Shown: positions 1 to 8,688 of the stretch, piece after piece | Position numbering within the stretch: position 1 is the stretch's first letter | Layout of the letters: the number at the start of each line of letters is the position of its first letter | Program-made: the position numbers and the translations under genes | The notes under the pieces: generated by a model | What the model was told of the DNA's origin: nothing | Seen by the model: the letters and a program-made list of their open reading frames with translations, nothing else | The model's database searches: none | NCBI RefSeq assembly: GCF_003991585.1 | Contig: NZ_PQSP01000013.1 | Coordinates: forward strand, 1-64,000 | Source: Saezia sanguinis | GTDB lineage: Bacteria; Pseudomonadota; Gammaproteobacteria; Burkholderiales; Burkholderiaceae_C | Length of the DNA stretch: 64,000 bases | Direction: 5' to 3'

Positions 1-102
1 GAGTTGCAGGACAACATGCATCTGAGCGTGGGGTATGAGGGAGAGTTCGGCAACAGGAGCCGGGACAATGCACTCAAAGTCCTGTGGAGGCTGAACTTCT
101 GA
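1..102 (+). CDS. Autotransporter beta-barrel C-terminus (partial, 5' end outside window)
   Basis: The first 33 codons are open from base 1 and end in TGA at 100-102. The peptide alternates polar and hydrophobic residues (HLSVGYEGEFG, then ALKVLWRLNF) and ends in a terminal phenylalanine. This is the signature of the last beta-strands of an outer-membrane barrel, where the C-terminal aromatic residue is read by the BAM machinery. By family knowledge it is most likely the translocator domain of a type V autotransporter. A porin or other barrel cannot be excluded from so short a piece. A hairpin follows 14 bases after the stop. Confidence 0.6.
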   Translation, partial: ELQDNMHLSVGYEGEFGNRSRDNALKVLWRLNF

Positions 103-115
103 GCTTAGAGACAAG

Positions 116-161
116 CACCCTGGTGATGCAGGAATATCTAGAAATACCTGCTGCCAGGGTG
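116..161 (+). terminator. Long imperfect hairpin after the barrel gene
   Basis: The arms CACCCTGG (116-123) and CCAGGGTG (154-161) are exact reverse complements. An inner pair, GCAGG/CCTGC, continues the stem. No U-tract follows, so this may be a 3'-end stabilising structure or a weak terminator rather than a classical intrinsic terminator. Confidence 0.5.
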
Positions 162-245
162 ATGGAGCCGGCTTCATACTAAACTTGACATTCTCAATAA
201 CCGAAAACATCTATTTTTTTAATGACCGAATGGTACAAGAAATAT

Positions 246-1112
246 ATGGGCAAGCTCTATAGTTATAAACAATTACCGGTGTGGGATGCACAGACAATAC
301 CCGCAGCTTTTCAGGAAAAACACAATACCCAAAAAGGAGTCTGGGCCAAACTAACGGTGCTGAAAGGAGAGATTCATTTTGCCTTTTTGACGCCAGCCGG
401 TGAAACAATTTCAACACATACCTTTTCACCAGAAAAACAGCCGCCTTTCATAGAGCCCCAATGCTGGCACAAAATTGTTTCATTTTCTGATGATGTGCAG
501 TGCCAGCTTGTATTTTATTGTGAAGCGCAGGAGTACTACACCAGAAAATATGGATTGACAGCTACCCACTCCGAAGTTCTTGAAGCCGCCCAGACGATCA
601 AGCCCGGACAGGTGCTGGATTTGGGATGTGGTTCTGGCCGCAATGCTTTATATCTGAATTTATTAGGGTTTGATGTTACAGCTTACGATCATAACGAAAG
701 CAGCATTGCCAGGCTTAACCAGATTATGGAGGCAGAGCAGCTTCAACATTTGCAAGCCAGGGTGTATGACATCAACCAGGCAGCGATTGAGCAAAACTAT
801 GACTGGATCATCTCAACGGTGGTACTCATGTTTTTGCAGGCACAGCAAATACCATCCATTCTGAAAAACATGCAGGAACACACCAAGCCCGGCGGTTATA
901 ACCTGATTGTTTCAGCAATGGATACGCCGGATTATCCATGCACTGTCCCATTTTCATTTACCCTGAAGCCCGGAGAACTCCAGTCGTATTACGCAGACTG
1001 GGACCTGATTAAATACAACGAAAATCCGGGTGAATTGCACCGTACAGATGAGCAGGGTAACCGTATTAAACTGCGGTTTGCCACTTTACTCGCACGGAAA
1101 CAGTCTGCCTGA
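246..1112 (+). CDS. tehB: TehB-type SAM-dependent methyltransferase (tellurite resistance)
   Basis: This is a class I methyltransferase of the TehB family, which methylates tellurite and other chalcogen oxyanions using S-adenosylmethionine in the cytoplasm. The long form seen here has an N-terminal cupin-like TehB/YeaR domain (about residues 1-90, YKQLPVW and FQEKHNT motifs) joined to the methyltransferase domain. SAM motif I is [11 protein letters not shown] and the later block is STVVLMFL. It resembles the remembered Haemophilus influenzae TehB along its length, ending [15 protein letters not shown]. An in-frame ATG lies 24 bases upstream at 222. The start at 246 is preferred because it matches the homologue's N-terminus ([11 protein letters not shown]), although neither start has a strong ribosome binding site. 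Confidence 0.88.
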   Translation: MGKLYSYKQLPVWDAQTIPAAFQEKHNTQKGVWAKLTVLKGEIHFAFLTPAGETISTHTFSPEKQPPFIEPQCWHKIVSFSDDVQCQLVFYCEAQEYYTRKYGLTATHSEVLEAAQTIKPGQVLDLGCGSGRNALYLNLLGFDVTAYDHNESSIARLNQIMEAEQLQHLQARVYDINQAAIEQNYDWIISTVVLMFLQAQQIPSILKNMQEHTKPGGYNLIVSAMDTPDYPCTVPFSFTLKPGELQSYYADWDLIKYNENPGELHRTDEQGNRIKLRFATLLARKQSA

Positions 1113-1256
1113 AAAAGTTTTTCGAAGGCTTTTGGAAGAATGTAGCTAACCAGGCGTTTAGTCCGGTATTTGGCAGTTGCCCATAAGCATGTATTTTTAA
1201 GCGGTATCTTTGAATTGCAATTGAAGTTGTGTAACAAACAAACCTGCAAATATGTT

Positions 1257-1856
1257 TTAGCGGGCAAGCGTAATGATTTTGCCCGTGTAATGCCGATGCA
1301 GCAGATTCATAATGAATTGAAGTTGGTCTGCGGAGCAGTTTGATTTTTTGATGAAATGACCGTGAGCGGCGCTTACAAAAAGGATCAGAAACTGTGGCGT
1401 ATCCATCACCTTGACAATGGCGGGCCACTGGTAATATCCCTTCACATATTCTTTTTCTGTATAAAGCCCTTCGTCGCTGAACGTGATGGTTGCAGGGCTG
1501 AAGTACGTACTATTGTCTGGATTTTTCAGGGTCATCCGCGTGACGGATTGAGGATAGGTTTTTATTCTGATGAAAAAAATGACAAGGATTGCCAGAAATA
1601 TGATCGGCCAAAACATATGTTTCAGAAAATACGGCAACGAGGAATGTGTTGAAAAGTAGGATTCATATGTTTGATGGTATTCAAGCCATGTATAGCTGAA
1701 CCATGCGGTGGCAAGAATGAACAGGGCAAATATGATCCCAATGGTATTACGGTATTTTTTACCAACGGTGTGATTGATAACGGTGCGGTTAATCGCAAGC
1801 CAGTCCTGCTCATTGAGCTGATTGTTGATGGTAACGCTGGATTGGCTGTTGTCCAC
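1257..1856 (-). CDS. YcxB-like two-helix membrane protein
   Basis: The roughly 199-residue protein has two hydrophobic helices in its N-terminal half (around IGIIFALFILATAW and FWPIIFLAILVIFFI). A C-terminal soluble domain carries the pattern TFSDEGLYTEKEY...YYQWPAIVKV, which resembles the YcxB-like domain. Function is unknown for this family, and a membrane-associated role is inferred. The frame opens at a TTG at 1880, but the GTG at 1856 has AAGGA six bases upstream and is the better start. It is convergent with tehB, 144 bases away. Confidence 0.6.
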   Translation of the reverse strand: MDNSQSSVTINNQLNEQDWLAINRTVINHTVGKKYRNTIGIIFALFILATAWFSYTWLEYHQTYESYFSTHSSLPYFLKHMFWPIIFLAILVIFFIRIKTYPQSVTRMTLKNPDNSTYFSPATITFSDEGLYTEKEYVKGYYQWPAIVKVMDTPQFLILFVSAAHGHFIKKSNCSADQLQFIMNLLHRHYTGKIITLAR

Positions 1857-1880
1857 AAAGATTCCTTGCCTACTGATCAA

Positions 1881-2210
1881 AATAGAAATTTGAAGCTGTA
1901 TTTTATATGAATTATTTTTTGATCAATTCTGAAACGCAGTATCCAGTGTTTCGCTACGCTGAATGTGGCTTTTGTTCGGAATGGGGTTGAGCAAGAACAT
2001 ATTGAATTCGTTATGCTTGCCCATCAAATGCAACAAAGAAACGCAACAGAGAGCAACCGTGGCCGGCCCCAAGGTAGCGCATGGACGTATCAAAACATCT
2101 TCATGCGCTTTTGGGGCTGTTATGGCTAAGTTAACGAATACAGTTCATGCTGAATTCCCCGTGTAGCCTCAAATCAGGCCGGATTGGGCCCCGGAAGCAC
2201 GGTTGGTTGC
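1881..2210. other. Intergenic stretch with no convincing gene
   Basis: About 330 bases lie between the YcxB-like gene and the ATPase stop. A 54-codon forward frame (GTG 1965 to TAA 2129) contains the protein-like run VEQEHIEFVMLAHQMQQ but has no ribosome binding site and no recognised family. It could be a decayed gene end. No clear terminator for the ATPase gene was found. Confidence 0.3.
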
Positions 2211-4922
2211 TTAAAGGCTGCCATGTGAGAGGTATCTTCGCACAATCCACTTTTCAGCTTCCACCACACAGAATATGGCAACTCCGATAGCCAGCGTTAT
2301 GCCCCAGTAATACAGTGAAATGGGGGTTGTGCCAAACACATGGTTGAGTACCGGCACATAGATAATCGCCAGTTGCAGCAGCAGTAAGATGCCTGAAACA
2401 ATCCACAGCCCTTTGTTTTGCAGCATGCTTTTATCGAGAGAGAAGCTGGTTTGCGTACGGCAGTTGAACATATATGCCCATTGCGCAGTGACCAGTGTTT
2501 GCAGCAGCACAGTGCGAATATATTCAACGGAATAGTTTTTATTCACCAGATAGGCTTCTAATAAAAATGCTGCAACCGCTACCAACAAGCCTACAAATGC
2601 AATGCGCCATACGGCATACAAGTCGAGCAGCGGCTTTTGTGGATTGCGCGGTGGCCGGTCCATGATGTTTTTTTCAGCCAGTTCCGATGCCAGGCCGAAC
2701 GACAAGGTGGTCGATGTCGCCATGTTCATCCACAGGATTTGCAGGGGCGTCAGCGGTATGGCCAGCCCAAGCAGAATGGCAATGACAATCAACAGCCCTT
2801 GCGCAAGGTTGGTGGGCAGCACAAACAGAATGGTTTTTTTCAGATTGTCGTAGACGCGGCGTCCTTCCCTGACCGCATTGGCAATTGTTGCAAAATTGTC
2901 GTCCACCAGCACCATGTCTGCGGCTTCTTTGGTCACCTCGGTGCCTTTGATGCCCATTGCAATGCCTACCTCTGCCTGTTTGAGCGCGGGAGCATCGTTA
3001 ACACCGTCACCCGTCATTGCCACAATGGCGCCTGTGCTTTGCAGCGCTTTGACCAGACGCAGCTTATGCTCAGGGCTGGTCCGGGCAAAAATATCATATC
3101 GCTGTGCAATTGCCGGCAATTCATCATCGCTGACATGCTCCAATTCACTGCCGGTAATGGCGTCTTTACCATTGCCGATATTCAGTCTTGCGCCTATTGC
3201 CATGGCGGTTTGCTGGTGGTCTCCGGTAATCATTTTGACCCGGATGCCAGCAGCCTGGCATTGTGCAATGGCTTCAATGGCTTCAGGACGGGGTGGGTCC
3301 ATAATGCCTGCCAGTCCCAGAAAAACCAGTCCGGATTCCACATCCGTATGGTCCAGCGCTTGCTGGTTGCTGCGCGAATCGGGTTTGTAGGCCGCTGCAA
3401 GCATGCGCAACCCCTGGCTGGCGTATGCTTCAATCTGCTGTTCCCAGTAGCTCTGATCGAATGCCTGCGCTCCCTGTGCCGTCAATTGCTGATGGCAGAG
3501 TTTAAAAAGCACGTCAGGTGCGCCTGTGACAAATATATAGCGTTGGTCGGCCACCTGGTTTGACGTTGCCATGTACTTGTAGCGGGAGTCAAACGGGATT
3601 TTTCCTGTTCTTTGTGCATGTGCGGTCTGTATGCCTGATTTGGTCGCCAGCACTTTCAGTGCACCTTCCGTTGGCCCGCCGGTCACTTGCCAATACCCCA
3701 TGTCATTTTGGGTCAATTGACTGTCATTACATAACATCACGGCTGTCAGAAACTGGGAGAGTGTGGGCAAAGTGGCCAGGTCCACAGGCTGTCTGTCAGT
3801 TTCAGCAATAATTTGCCCTACAGGTGTGTAGCCATCGCCTGTCACATCATAAGCAGTGCCTGCCAGAATGACTTTCTGCGCAACCATTTCGTTCATGGTC
3901 AATGTGCCTGTTTTATCAGAGCAGATGACTGTGAGTGCGCCTAACGTTTCCACGGTGGGGAGCTTGCGGATAATCGCCTGTTTACGGGCAATGGTCTGCA
4001 CGCCCAGAGATAAAATGATGGATATGATTGCGGGCAGGCCTTCGGGCACCGAAGCCACTGCCAGGCTGATGAGGGCAAGGGCCAGCTCGCCCATTGGCAT
4101 ATGCCGGATAAAAAAGCCGATGACAAACAGCACGGCCATCATGACCAGGAGCACGATGAAGATGTTTTTGCCCAGCTTGTCAATCTGTTCCAGCAGGGGT
4201 GTTCTGTGCCCCTGTATGTCATTCATCATCTGGTTGATGTGACCCAACTGTGAGTTGGCGCCTGTGGCCACAACTATGCCATAGGCCGTGCCGGCACTGA
4301 CCGTGGTGCCTGAGAATGCCATGTTGATCTGGTCGCCCAGCAAGGCTTCCTGTTCCAGACGGTGGGTCTGTTTTTCGATGACGGTGGATTCCCCCGTCAG
4401 GATGGCTTCTTCAACCTGTAGCGCATGTACTTCAAACAGGCGTATGTCAGCAGGTATTTTGGCGCCCGGCTTTAAGAAGACGATGTCTCCGGGCACAATG
4501 GCCGATGCATCAATGTCCTGCTTGCTACCACCCCGGATGACCGTGGCGGTGCTGGACAGCATGCCCTGAATGCCTTTGAGTGATTTCTCTGCGCTGTTTT
4601 CCTGAATAAAGCCAATCAGCGCATTGACGACTGTCACGCCGAGAATGACAAAGGTATCGACCCAATGCCCCATGAAGGCGGTTATAAGAGCTGCGGCAAG
4701 CAGGATATAAATCAGGACATCATTGAAATGCGCGATGAACCGCAGCCAAGCAGGCTTTTGTTTGGTCTGGGGCAGCGTATTGGGCCCGTACTCTGCCAGC
4801 CTTTGTTCACATTGCGCCTGGGTCAGGCCGTCTTTGGTGGAGCTGTCGAGCTGCTTGATAACCTCTTGACTATCCAGCAGGTACCAGTTGTGTTCAGATT
4901 TTTTTTCAGTCATTTGGCTCAC
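2211..4922 (-). CDS. P2-type cation-transporting P-type ATPase
   Basis: This is a 903-residue inner-membrane ATP-driven cation pump. An N-terminal cation-ATPase domain (about 10-80) is followed by M1-M2, the actuator domain with LTGES (175-179), M4 with PEGLP (293-297), phosphorylation motif DKTGTLT (Asp336), nucleotide-binding TGAPD (466-470), hinge MTGDGVNDAP (636-645), and a six-helix C-terminal block. Overall architecture is that of Ca2+/Na+-type (type II) pumps. Counting to SERCA by eye, Glu309 is kept (Glu294), but Glu771 is Gln708 and Asp800 is Ser737, so Ca2+ transport should not be assumed. The start is GTG at 4922 with AGGTG five bases upstream. An ATG three codons in is less well spaced. 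Confidence 0.88.
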   Translation of the reverse strand: MSQMTEKKSEHNWYLLDSQEVIKQLDSSTKDGLTQAQCEQRLAEYGPNTLPQTKQKPAWLRFIAHFNDVLIYILLAAALITAFMGHWVDTFVILGVTVVNALIGFIQENSAEKSLKGIQGMLSSTATVIRGGSKQDIDASAIVPGDIVFLKPGAKIPADIRLFEVHALQVEEAILTGESTVIEKQTHRLEQEALLGDQINMAFSGTTVSAGTAYGIVVATGANSQLGHINQMMNDIQGHRTPLLEQIDKLGKNIFIVLLVMMAVLFVIGFFIRHMPMGELALALISLAVASVPEGLPAIISIILSLGVQTIARKQAIIRKLPTVETLGALTVICSDKTGTLTMNEMVAQKVILAGTAYDVTGDGYTPVGQIIAETDRQPVDLATLPTLSQFLTAVMLCNDSQLTQNDMGYWQVTGGPTEGALKVLATKSGIQTAHAQRTGKIPFDSRYKYMATSNQVADQRYIFVTGAPDVLFKLCHQQLTAQGAQAFDQSYWEQQIEAYASQGLRMLAAAYKPDSRSNQQALDHTDVESGLVFLGLAGIMDPPRPEAIEAIAQCQAAGIRVKMITGDHQQTAMAIGARLNIGNGKDAITGSELEHVSDDELPAIAQRYDIFARTSPEHKLRLVKALQSTGAIVAMTGDGVNDAPALKQAEVGIAMGIKGTEVTKEAADMVLVDDNFATIANAVREGRRVYDNLKKTILFVLPTNLAQGLLIVIAILLGLAIPLTPLQILWMNMATSTTLSFGLASELAEKNIMDRPPRNPQKPLLDLYAVWRIAFVGLLVAVAAFLLEAYLVNKNYSVEYIRTVLLQTLVTAQWAYMFNCRTQTSFSLDKSMLQNKGLWIVSGILLLLQLAIIYVPVLNHVFGTTPISLYYWGITLAIGVAIFCVVEAEKWIVRRYLSHGSL

Positions 4923-5501
4923 CGTTTCACCTTTGTAAGGAACTCGGATGGCATCTTGTAAAAACCGGCATCTGTTTGATGCCCAGATGAATATATAGAT
5001 ATAGAGCTACTTAACTGAACAGTGTATGGGAAGCATATTACCCATACTTGCAAAATTCCTTTAATGCGCTTTTGCAGTGAGCTGTCTGCTTAATAAAGAA
5101 TGACTAAAAGCGATTCATGGCGACACAGGTAATCATTGAGGAATAGGGGAGGTATTCAGATCAATGAAAATAGGGTGTGAATTTATGAATCTGACTCATA
5201 AGTTTATGCATTAATCCCCCTCTAATCAGCACATTGTTTATCTGGTACATTCGCAGATGAAGTGCATAATGCCGTGGATATATGTTGTGCCTTTAGGTTT
5301 GTACTTGTGTTCCTAAAGTGTTCCTAAAATTGTATCTGTGGTTAATGGCATTGTGGTTCGGGTACAGTGGCCTGGGCCCTGCCGGCAGTTTCTGTTGAGT
5401 TTTTTGAGCGAAAAGCCTGTATCGAGAGATATGGCAGAAATTGCGCGAAAAGGGTTGAAGTGCCAACTGAGATACCCATTGATATGAATGGAGAAAAATC
5501 A
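4923..5501. other. Divergent intergenic region with inverted repeat at 5024-5047
   Basis: About 580 bases separate the divergent ATPase and dehydrogenase genes. An exact inverted repeat, GTATGGG-N10-CCCATAC (5024-5047), lies about 100 bases upstream of the ATPase start and could be an operator. A short tandem repeat of GTGTTCCTAAA occurs near 5308-5330. An open frame covers 5367-5501 in phase with the dehydrogenase but looks like untranslated leader. No RNA gene was recognised. Confidence 0.4.
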
Positions 5502-6557
5502 ATGACAATGAATGTACTTGGATATGCGGCAAAAAGTGCCAAAGCGCATCTGGAACCATACCGTTTTGAACGGCGTGATGCACGCCCTGATGATGTTGTG
5601 ATTGAGATCCTTTACTGCGGCGTGTGCCATTCTGACCTGCATCATGTGAATGGCGACTGGAAAACGAATTACCCCGTTGTGCCTGGGCACGAGATTATCG
5701 GCCGTGTCATCAGTGTCGGTCAGAATGTCACCCGTTTTAAAGCGGGGGATCGTGTCGGCGTTGGTTGTATGGTGGATTCGTGCCAGCACTGCAAGCCATG
5801 CAAACTCGGGCTTGAGCAATACTGCGAAGAGGGCAATACGCTGACTTACAACGATAAGGATCGTCATGACCAGCGGCCCACCTTCGGTGGTTATTCTGAA
5901 AAGATTGTGGTGTCAGACAAGTTTGTGCTCAGAATTCCGGACGGGCTGGATTTGAAAGGTGCTGCCCCCCTGCTGTGTGCAGGTATTACCACCTGGTCTC
6001 CGCTGAAGCATTGGCAAGTCAAGGAGGGCAGCCATGTGGCGGTTGTCGGGCTTGGCGGGCTTGGTCATATGGCGATCAAGCTGGCCAAAGGGCTTGGTGC
6101 CCGTGTGACGCTGTTCACACGCTCCCCAGGGAAAGAGGCCGATGCTCGCCGTTTGGGGGCAGATGAGGTGATCATCTCGACTGACAAAGACCAGATGGCT
6201 GCGGTTAAAGGCCGGTTTGACCTGATTGTGGATACAGTGCCTTACGCACATGATCTGAACCCCTACATCCCGACGTTGTCTTTGAGCGGTACTTTGGTGC
6301 TGGTCGGTTTTCTGGGGGAATTGCAACCGGCGGTGGATTCATCGGCTTTGGTTACGGGGCGAAAATCTGTAGCAGGCTCGATGATCGGCGGCATTGCCGA
6401 AACACAGGAGATGCTCGATTTCTGCGGTAAGCATGGCATCACGTCCGATGTGGAAATGATCAACATGCAGGATATTGATAAAGCCTATGCGCGCATGCTA
6501 AAGAGCGATGTGAAATACCGCTTTGTTATTGACATGGCCTCATTGCAGAAAAAATAA
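5502..6557 (+). CDS. Zinc-dependent NAD(P) alcohol/aldehyde dehydrogenase (YahK/CAD-like)
   Basis: The protein of about 351 residues belongs to the zinc medium-chain dehydrogenase family, cinnamyl-alcohol/YahK branch, which mostly reduces aldehydes with NADPH in the cytoplasm. Visible features are the catalytic zinc region CGVCHSDLHHVNGDW and GHEIIGRV, the structural zinc cluster CxxCxxC...C (SCQHCKPCKLGLEQYC), and the Rossmann motif GLGGLGHMAIKLA. The frame is open further upstream, but ATG 5502 has GGAG eight bases before it and gives the normal family length. It converges on the exported cyclophilin-like gene across a strong hairpin, and may belong functionally to that cluster. Confidence 0.88.
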   Translation: MTMNVLGYAAKSAKAHLEPYRFERRDARPDDVVIEILYCGVCHSDLHHVNGDWKTNYPVVPGHEIIGRVISVGQNVTRFKAGDRVGVGCMVDSCQHCKPCKLGLEQYCEEGNTLTYNDKDRHDQRPTFGGYSEKIVVSDKFVLRIPDGLDLKGAAPLLCAGITTWSPLKHWQVKEGSHVAVVGLGGLGHMAIKLAKGLGARVTLFTRSPGKEADARRLGADEVIISTDKDQMAAVKGRFDLIVDTVPYAHDLNPYIPTLSLSGTLVLVGFLGELQPAVDSSALVTGRKSVAGSMIGGIAETQEMLDFCGKHGITSDVEMINMQDIDKAYARMLKSDVKYRFVIDMASLQKK

Positions 6558-6572
6558 ACTGTTTCTATAGGT

Positions 6573-6614
6573 CCCTGTCCTGACTGCTGATGAGTAAGCA
6601 GTATCAGGACAGGG
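6573..6614. terminator. Bidirectional stem-loop between convergent genes
   Basis: CCCTGTCCTGA (6573-6583) pairs exactly with TCAGGACAGGG (6604-6614), and an inner CTGCT/AGCAG adds to the stem. It sits between the stops of the dehydrogenase (+) and the cyclophilin-like gene (-), the expected place for a shared terminator. No long T-tract follows on either side. Confidence 0.6.
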
Positions 6615-6641
6615 GCCGCCCTGTATCAGCAAATTGGATAT

Positions 6642-7100
6642 TTATTTCACCAGATCAATGGTGACATTGATGTTGCCGGGCGCACGCAGCGCTTCCATCT
6701 GCCCCTCTATTTTTCCCAGAATGATCAGCCCACTGGCGTATCTGTCGCCTTTGTAAAAGATCGCCAGATTTCCCCACGGGGCGTAGTAAGCGATGTCTCC
6801 CGCTGCGGGGGTACTGCCTGATGGAGCGCCTGCCGTGGAGAGTTGATGAGGCAGGTCGCTTATTTTTTCTGTTCCGGCATAGTCCTGCAGTGTCAGTGTC
6901 AAAGGCAACAGGGAAATGAAATCCTGGCTTGCTTGGTTGTTGTTGAGCGTGGCTGTCAGCACCGTATTGCCGATGGTCAGGTTGATTTCCATGGTTTCTG
7001 TCCTTTCAGGGGTGAATTGTGCGGGTTGCCGGGTGTTTTCGGCATAGCCTGGCGAATATAAAAGCATGCCGGTCAGCATCAAAATGGCAATCCTGTTCAT
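6642..7100 (-). CDS. Exported cyclophilin-like fold protein
   Basis: The 152-residue protein has an N-terminal Sec signal peptide (hydrophobic run IAILMLTGMLLY, cleavage near GYA). The mature part matches the cyclophilin-like domain found in small bacterial proteins: INLTIGNTVLTATLNNNQAS, LPLTLTLQDYAG, then GDIAYYAPWGNLAIFYKG. Members of this family are common beside cupin and carboxymuconolactone-decarboxylase genes. Peptidyl-prolyl isomerase activity is not established for it. The start has AGGAG five to six bases upstream. It is the last gene of the reverse-strand cluster, 96 bases after the CMD-like gene, with an inverted repeat in that gap. Confidence 0.75.
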   Translation of the reverse strand: MNRIAILMLTGMLLYSPGYAENTRQPAQFTPERTETMEINLTIGNTVLTATLNNNQASQDFISLLPLTLTLQDYAGTEKISDLPHQLSTAGAPSGSTPAAGDIAYYAPWGNLAIFYKGDRYASGLIILGKIEGQMEALRAPGNINVTIDLVK

Positions 7101-7148
7101 CTGATTCTCCTGTTTGATTCATGCATGCCGTACCATGGCAAAACCGAC

Positions 7149-7182
7149 CATAACCAACCAGAGCTGACCAAAGTTGGTTATG
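7149..7182. promoter_or_regulatory. Inverted repeat between CMD-like and cyclophilin-like genes
   Basis: CATAACCAAC (7149-7158) and GTTGGTTATG (7173-7182) are perfect 10-base arms around a 14-base loop. The element sits inside the reverse-strand cluster just before the cyclophilin-like gene. It could be an attenuating or processing stem in the transcript, or an operator. No T-tract supports simple termination. Confidence 0.45.
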
Positions 7183-7196
7183 ACCGATGGCCCTGA

Positions 7197-7934
7197 TTAT
7201 TTTCGGCCTGCCAGTACGGTGTCAAGTACACCGGCACCGGCCGCAGCCTCTTGCTGGCCGACTGAGGACTCGATGATCGACAAAACCTGCCTGAGCTGGG
7301 GCTCTGTCAGACCAACATGCATACCGATGTTCATGTGGGACTGCATCATTGGTTCAACACCACCCAGGCTGACCAGTGCGGCAATGGTTGCAAGCTCCCT
7401 GTCCTGGTAGTTCAGGATATCACGCTCAAAAATATCTGCAAACAGGTGCTCTTTGAGAAAAACATCAATTTCAGGGCTGAATGCACCAAAACCACTTGTC
7501 TGGCCTGTGTCTGTGCGGCCGGTCAGGGTTTCCAGTATTTCTTTGCCTCTGGTGTATTTATCGCGTGTGTCGGTAATCGGGGATGCCTGCGGTCCCTGAT
7601 GGTCATGGATGTTTTGTGCTTTCCGTTCATCCAGTACAGCGATCAGTGTGTTGATGCCCATCAGGCTTCGTGGAAAGCCGCAATAAGCATACATCTGCAC
7701 CAGCACCTCTTTGGTTTCGCCGACGGTTAACCCGGCATCCAGCCCTTCATTCAGGGCTGTTTTCAGGTTTGGTATATCTCCTTTGGCCGTCAGCGCGGCA
7801 ATGCGCACAATGTGCTGCTGTCTGGTACTGAGGCCTGATTCTTCATGCTGCATGTTCTGCGCTCCTGAAACGTGGATGAAACCAAACATGAAAATGCTGA
7901 TGGCTGAAAAAATGGAAATGAATTGTTTTTTCAT
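7197..7934 (-). CDS. Exported tandem carboxymuconolactone-decarboxylase-like protein
   Basis: The 245-residue protein has a Sec signal peptide (ISIFSAISIFMFGFIHVSGAQ) and two CMD-fold repeats (about 40-110 and 165-235). The first repeat has EVLVQMYAYCGFPRSLMG with one cysteine (Cys85) in place of the CxxC of AhpD peroxidases, so an AhpD-type thiol cycle is unlikely. The second has ELATIAALVSLGG and HMNIGMHVGLTEPQL. CMD-fold enzymes include decarboxylases and peroxide/radical-handling proteins, usually cytoplasmic, and export is the unusual point. It lies 5 bases after the cupin gene and is surely co-transcribed with it. Substrate unknown. Confidence 0.82.
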   Translation of the reverse strand: MKKQFISIFSAISIFMFGFIHVSGAQNMQHEESGLSTRQQHIVRIAALTAKGDIPNLKTALNEGLDAGLTVGETKEVLVQMYAYCGFPRSLMGINTLIAVLDERKAQNIHDHQGPQASPITDTRDKYTRGKEILETLTGRTDTGQTSGFGAFSPEIDVFLKEHLFADIFERDILNYQDRELATIAALVSLGGVEPMMQSHMNIGMHVGLTEPQLRQVLSIIESSVGQQEAAAGAGVLDTVLAGRK

Positions 7935-7939
7935 GCGCC

Positions 7940-8443
7940 TTACTTTCTGTATTGTTCGTCACTGACTTTTTCCATCCATTCAACATTTTTGCCATCAAGG
8001 TCGCCCGTGATGGCCAGGTGCGTCATGGCCGTGGTGGGGCTTGCGCCGTGCCAGTGCTTTACGCCCGGCGGGCATGTAACGACATCGCCCGGGTGAATTT
8101 CTTTGATGGGGCCACCCCATTCCTGCGTCCATCCCGTGCCGGCCGTCACAACCAGTGTTTGTCCTGCAGGATGGGTATGCCATGCAGAGCGGGCACCTGG
8201 TTCAAATGTGACATAAGCGCCGGATACATTGGTTGCTGGGTTCACTGCAAAAAGAGGGTCGACGCGCACGTTGCCGGTGAAATAGTCTGCCGGCCCTTTG
8301 GCCGATGGACGCGAGCCATTCTGGCTGATTGATGTCTGCAAATGATCTCTGGCCGTTGTATCCGAGCCTGAAGCCGGGTCTGCAATGGCATTGGCTGAGG
8401 CCAGTAATGAGATGGATGTTGCGGCGGTGATGAAGGGGTTCAT
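7940..8443 (-). CDS. Exported single-domain cupin
   Basis: The 167-residue protein starts at ATG 8443 (AAGGAAT eight bases upstream), followed by a Sec signal peptide ending near ANAIA. It is a one-domain cupin. Motif 1 is [17 protein letters not shown], with metal ligands His89, His91 and Gln95 (Glu in classical cupins). Motif 2 is [15 protein letters not shown], with His130. Similar small cupins accompany CMD genes in many proteobacteria, and their reaction is not settled. It is first in a cupin-CMD-cyclophilin-like run and divergent from a LysR gene, which is the likely regulator. Confidence 0.85.
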   Translation of the reverse strand: MNPFITAATSISLLASANAIADPASGSDTTARDHLQTSISQNGSRPSAKGPADYFTGNVRVDPLFAVNPATNVSGAYVTFEPGARSAWHTHPAGQTLVVTAGTGWTQEWGGPIKEIHPGDVVTCPPGVKHWHGASPTTAMTHLAITGDLDGKNVEWMEKVSDEQYRK

Positions 8444-8625
8444 TTTTATTCCTTTCGGCAAAGGGTGGATTTAACACAGATCACATGAATCGACGCCTGA
8501 CGCTCTATCGGATAGGTTTCGGGTAGCCTTTGTTTTAAGATGACGGCCGGGTATGGATTCCAGCTTGTGGTGCTGCCAGATTAAAGTACGGGTTCGCTGC
8601 GAACTGCTTTTGACGCTTTCATTTT

Positions 8626-8643
8626 ATCTGCTGCGATACAGAT
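8626..8643. promoter_or_regulatory. Candidate LysR operator in the cupin/lysR divergent region
   Basis: The interrupted palindrome ATCTG-N8-CAGAT fits the loose T-N11-A dyad bound by LysR-type regulators. It lies 45 bases upstream of the lysR-type start and about 180 bases upstream of the cupin start, a usual position for an autoregulated divergent pair. Seen in sequence; the binding protein is inferred. Confidence 0.45.
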
Positions 8644-8688
8644 GATTAGATGGTATATTTCGTATAGATATATGAACTAAATTCATGA

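Noticed and set aside
2637-3563. 308-codon forward open frame opposite the P-type ATPase
   Set aside because: It is antisense to a gene with all P-type ATPase motifs, and its translation has no domain pattern. It is explained by codon composition.
5367-5501. N-terminal extension of the alcohol dehydrogenase
   Set aside because: The family starts at the ATG at 5502, which has a good ribosome binding site; the upstream codons resemble no dehydrogenase.
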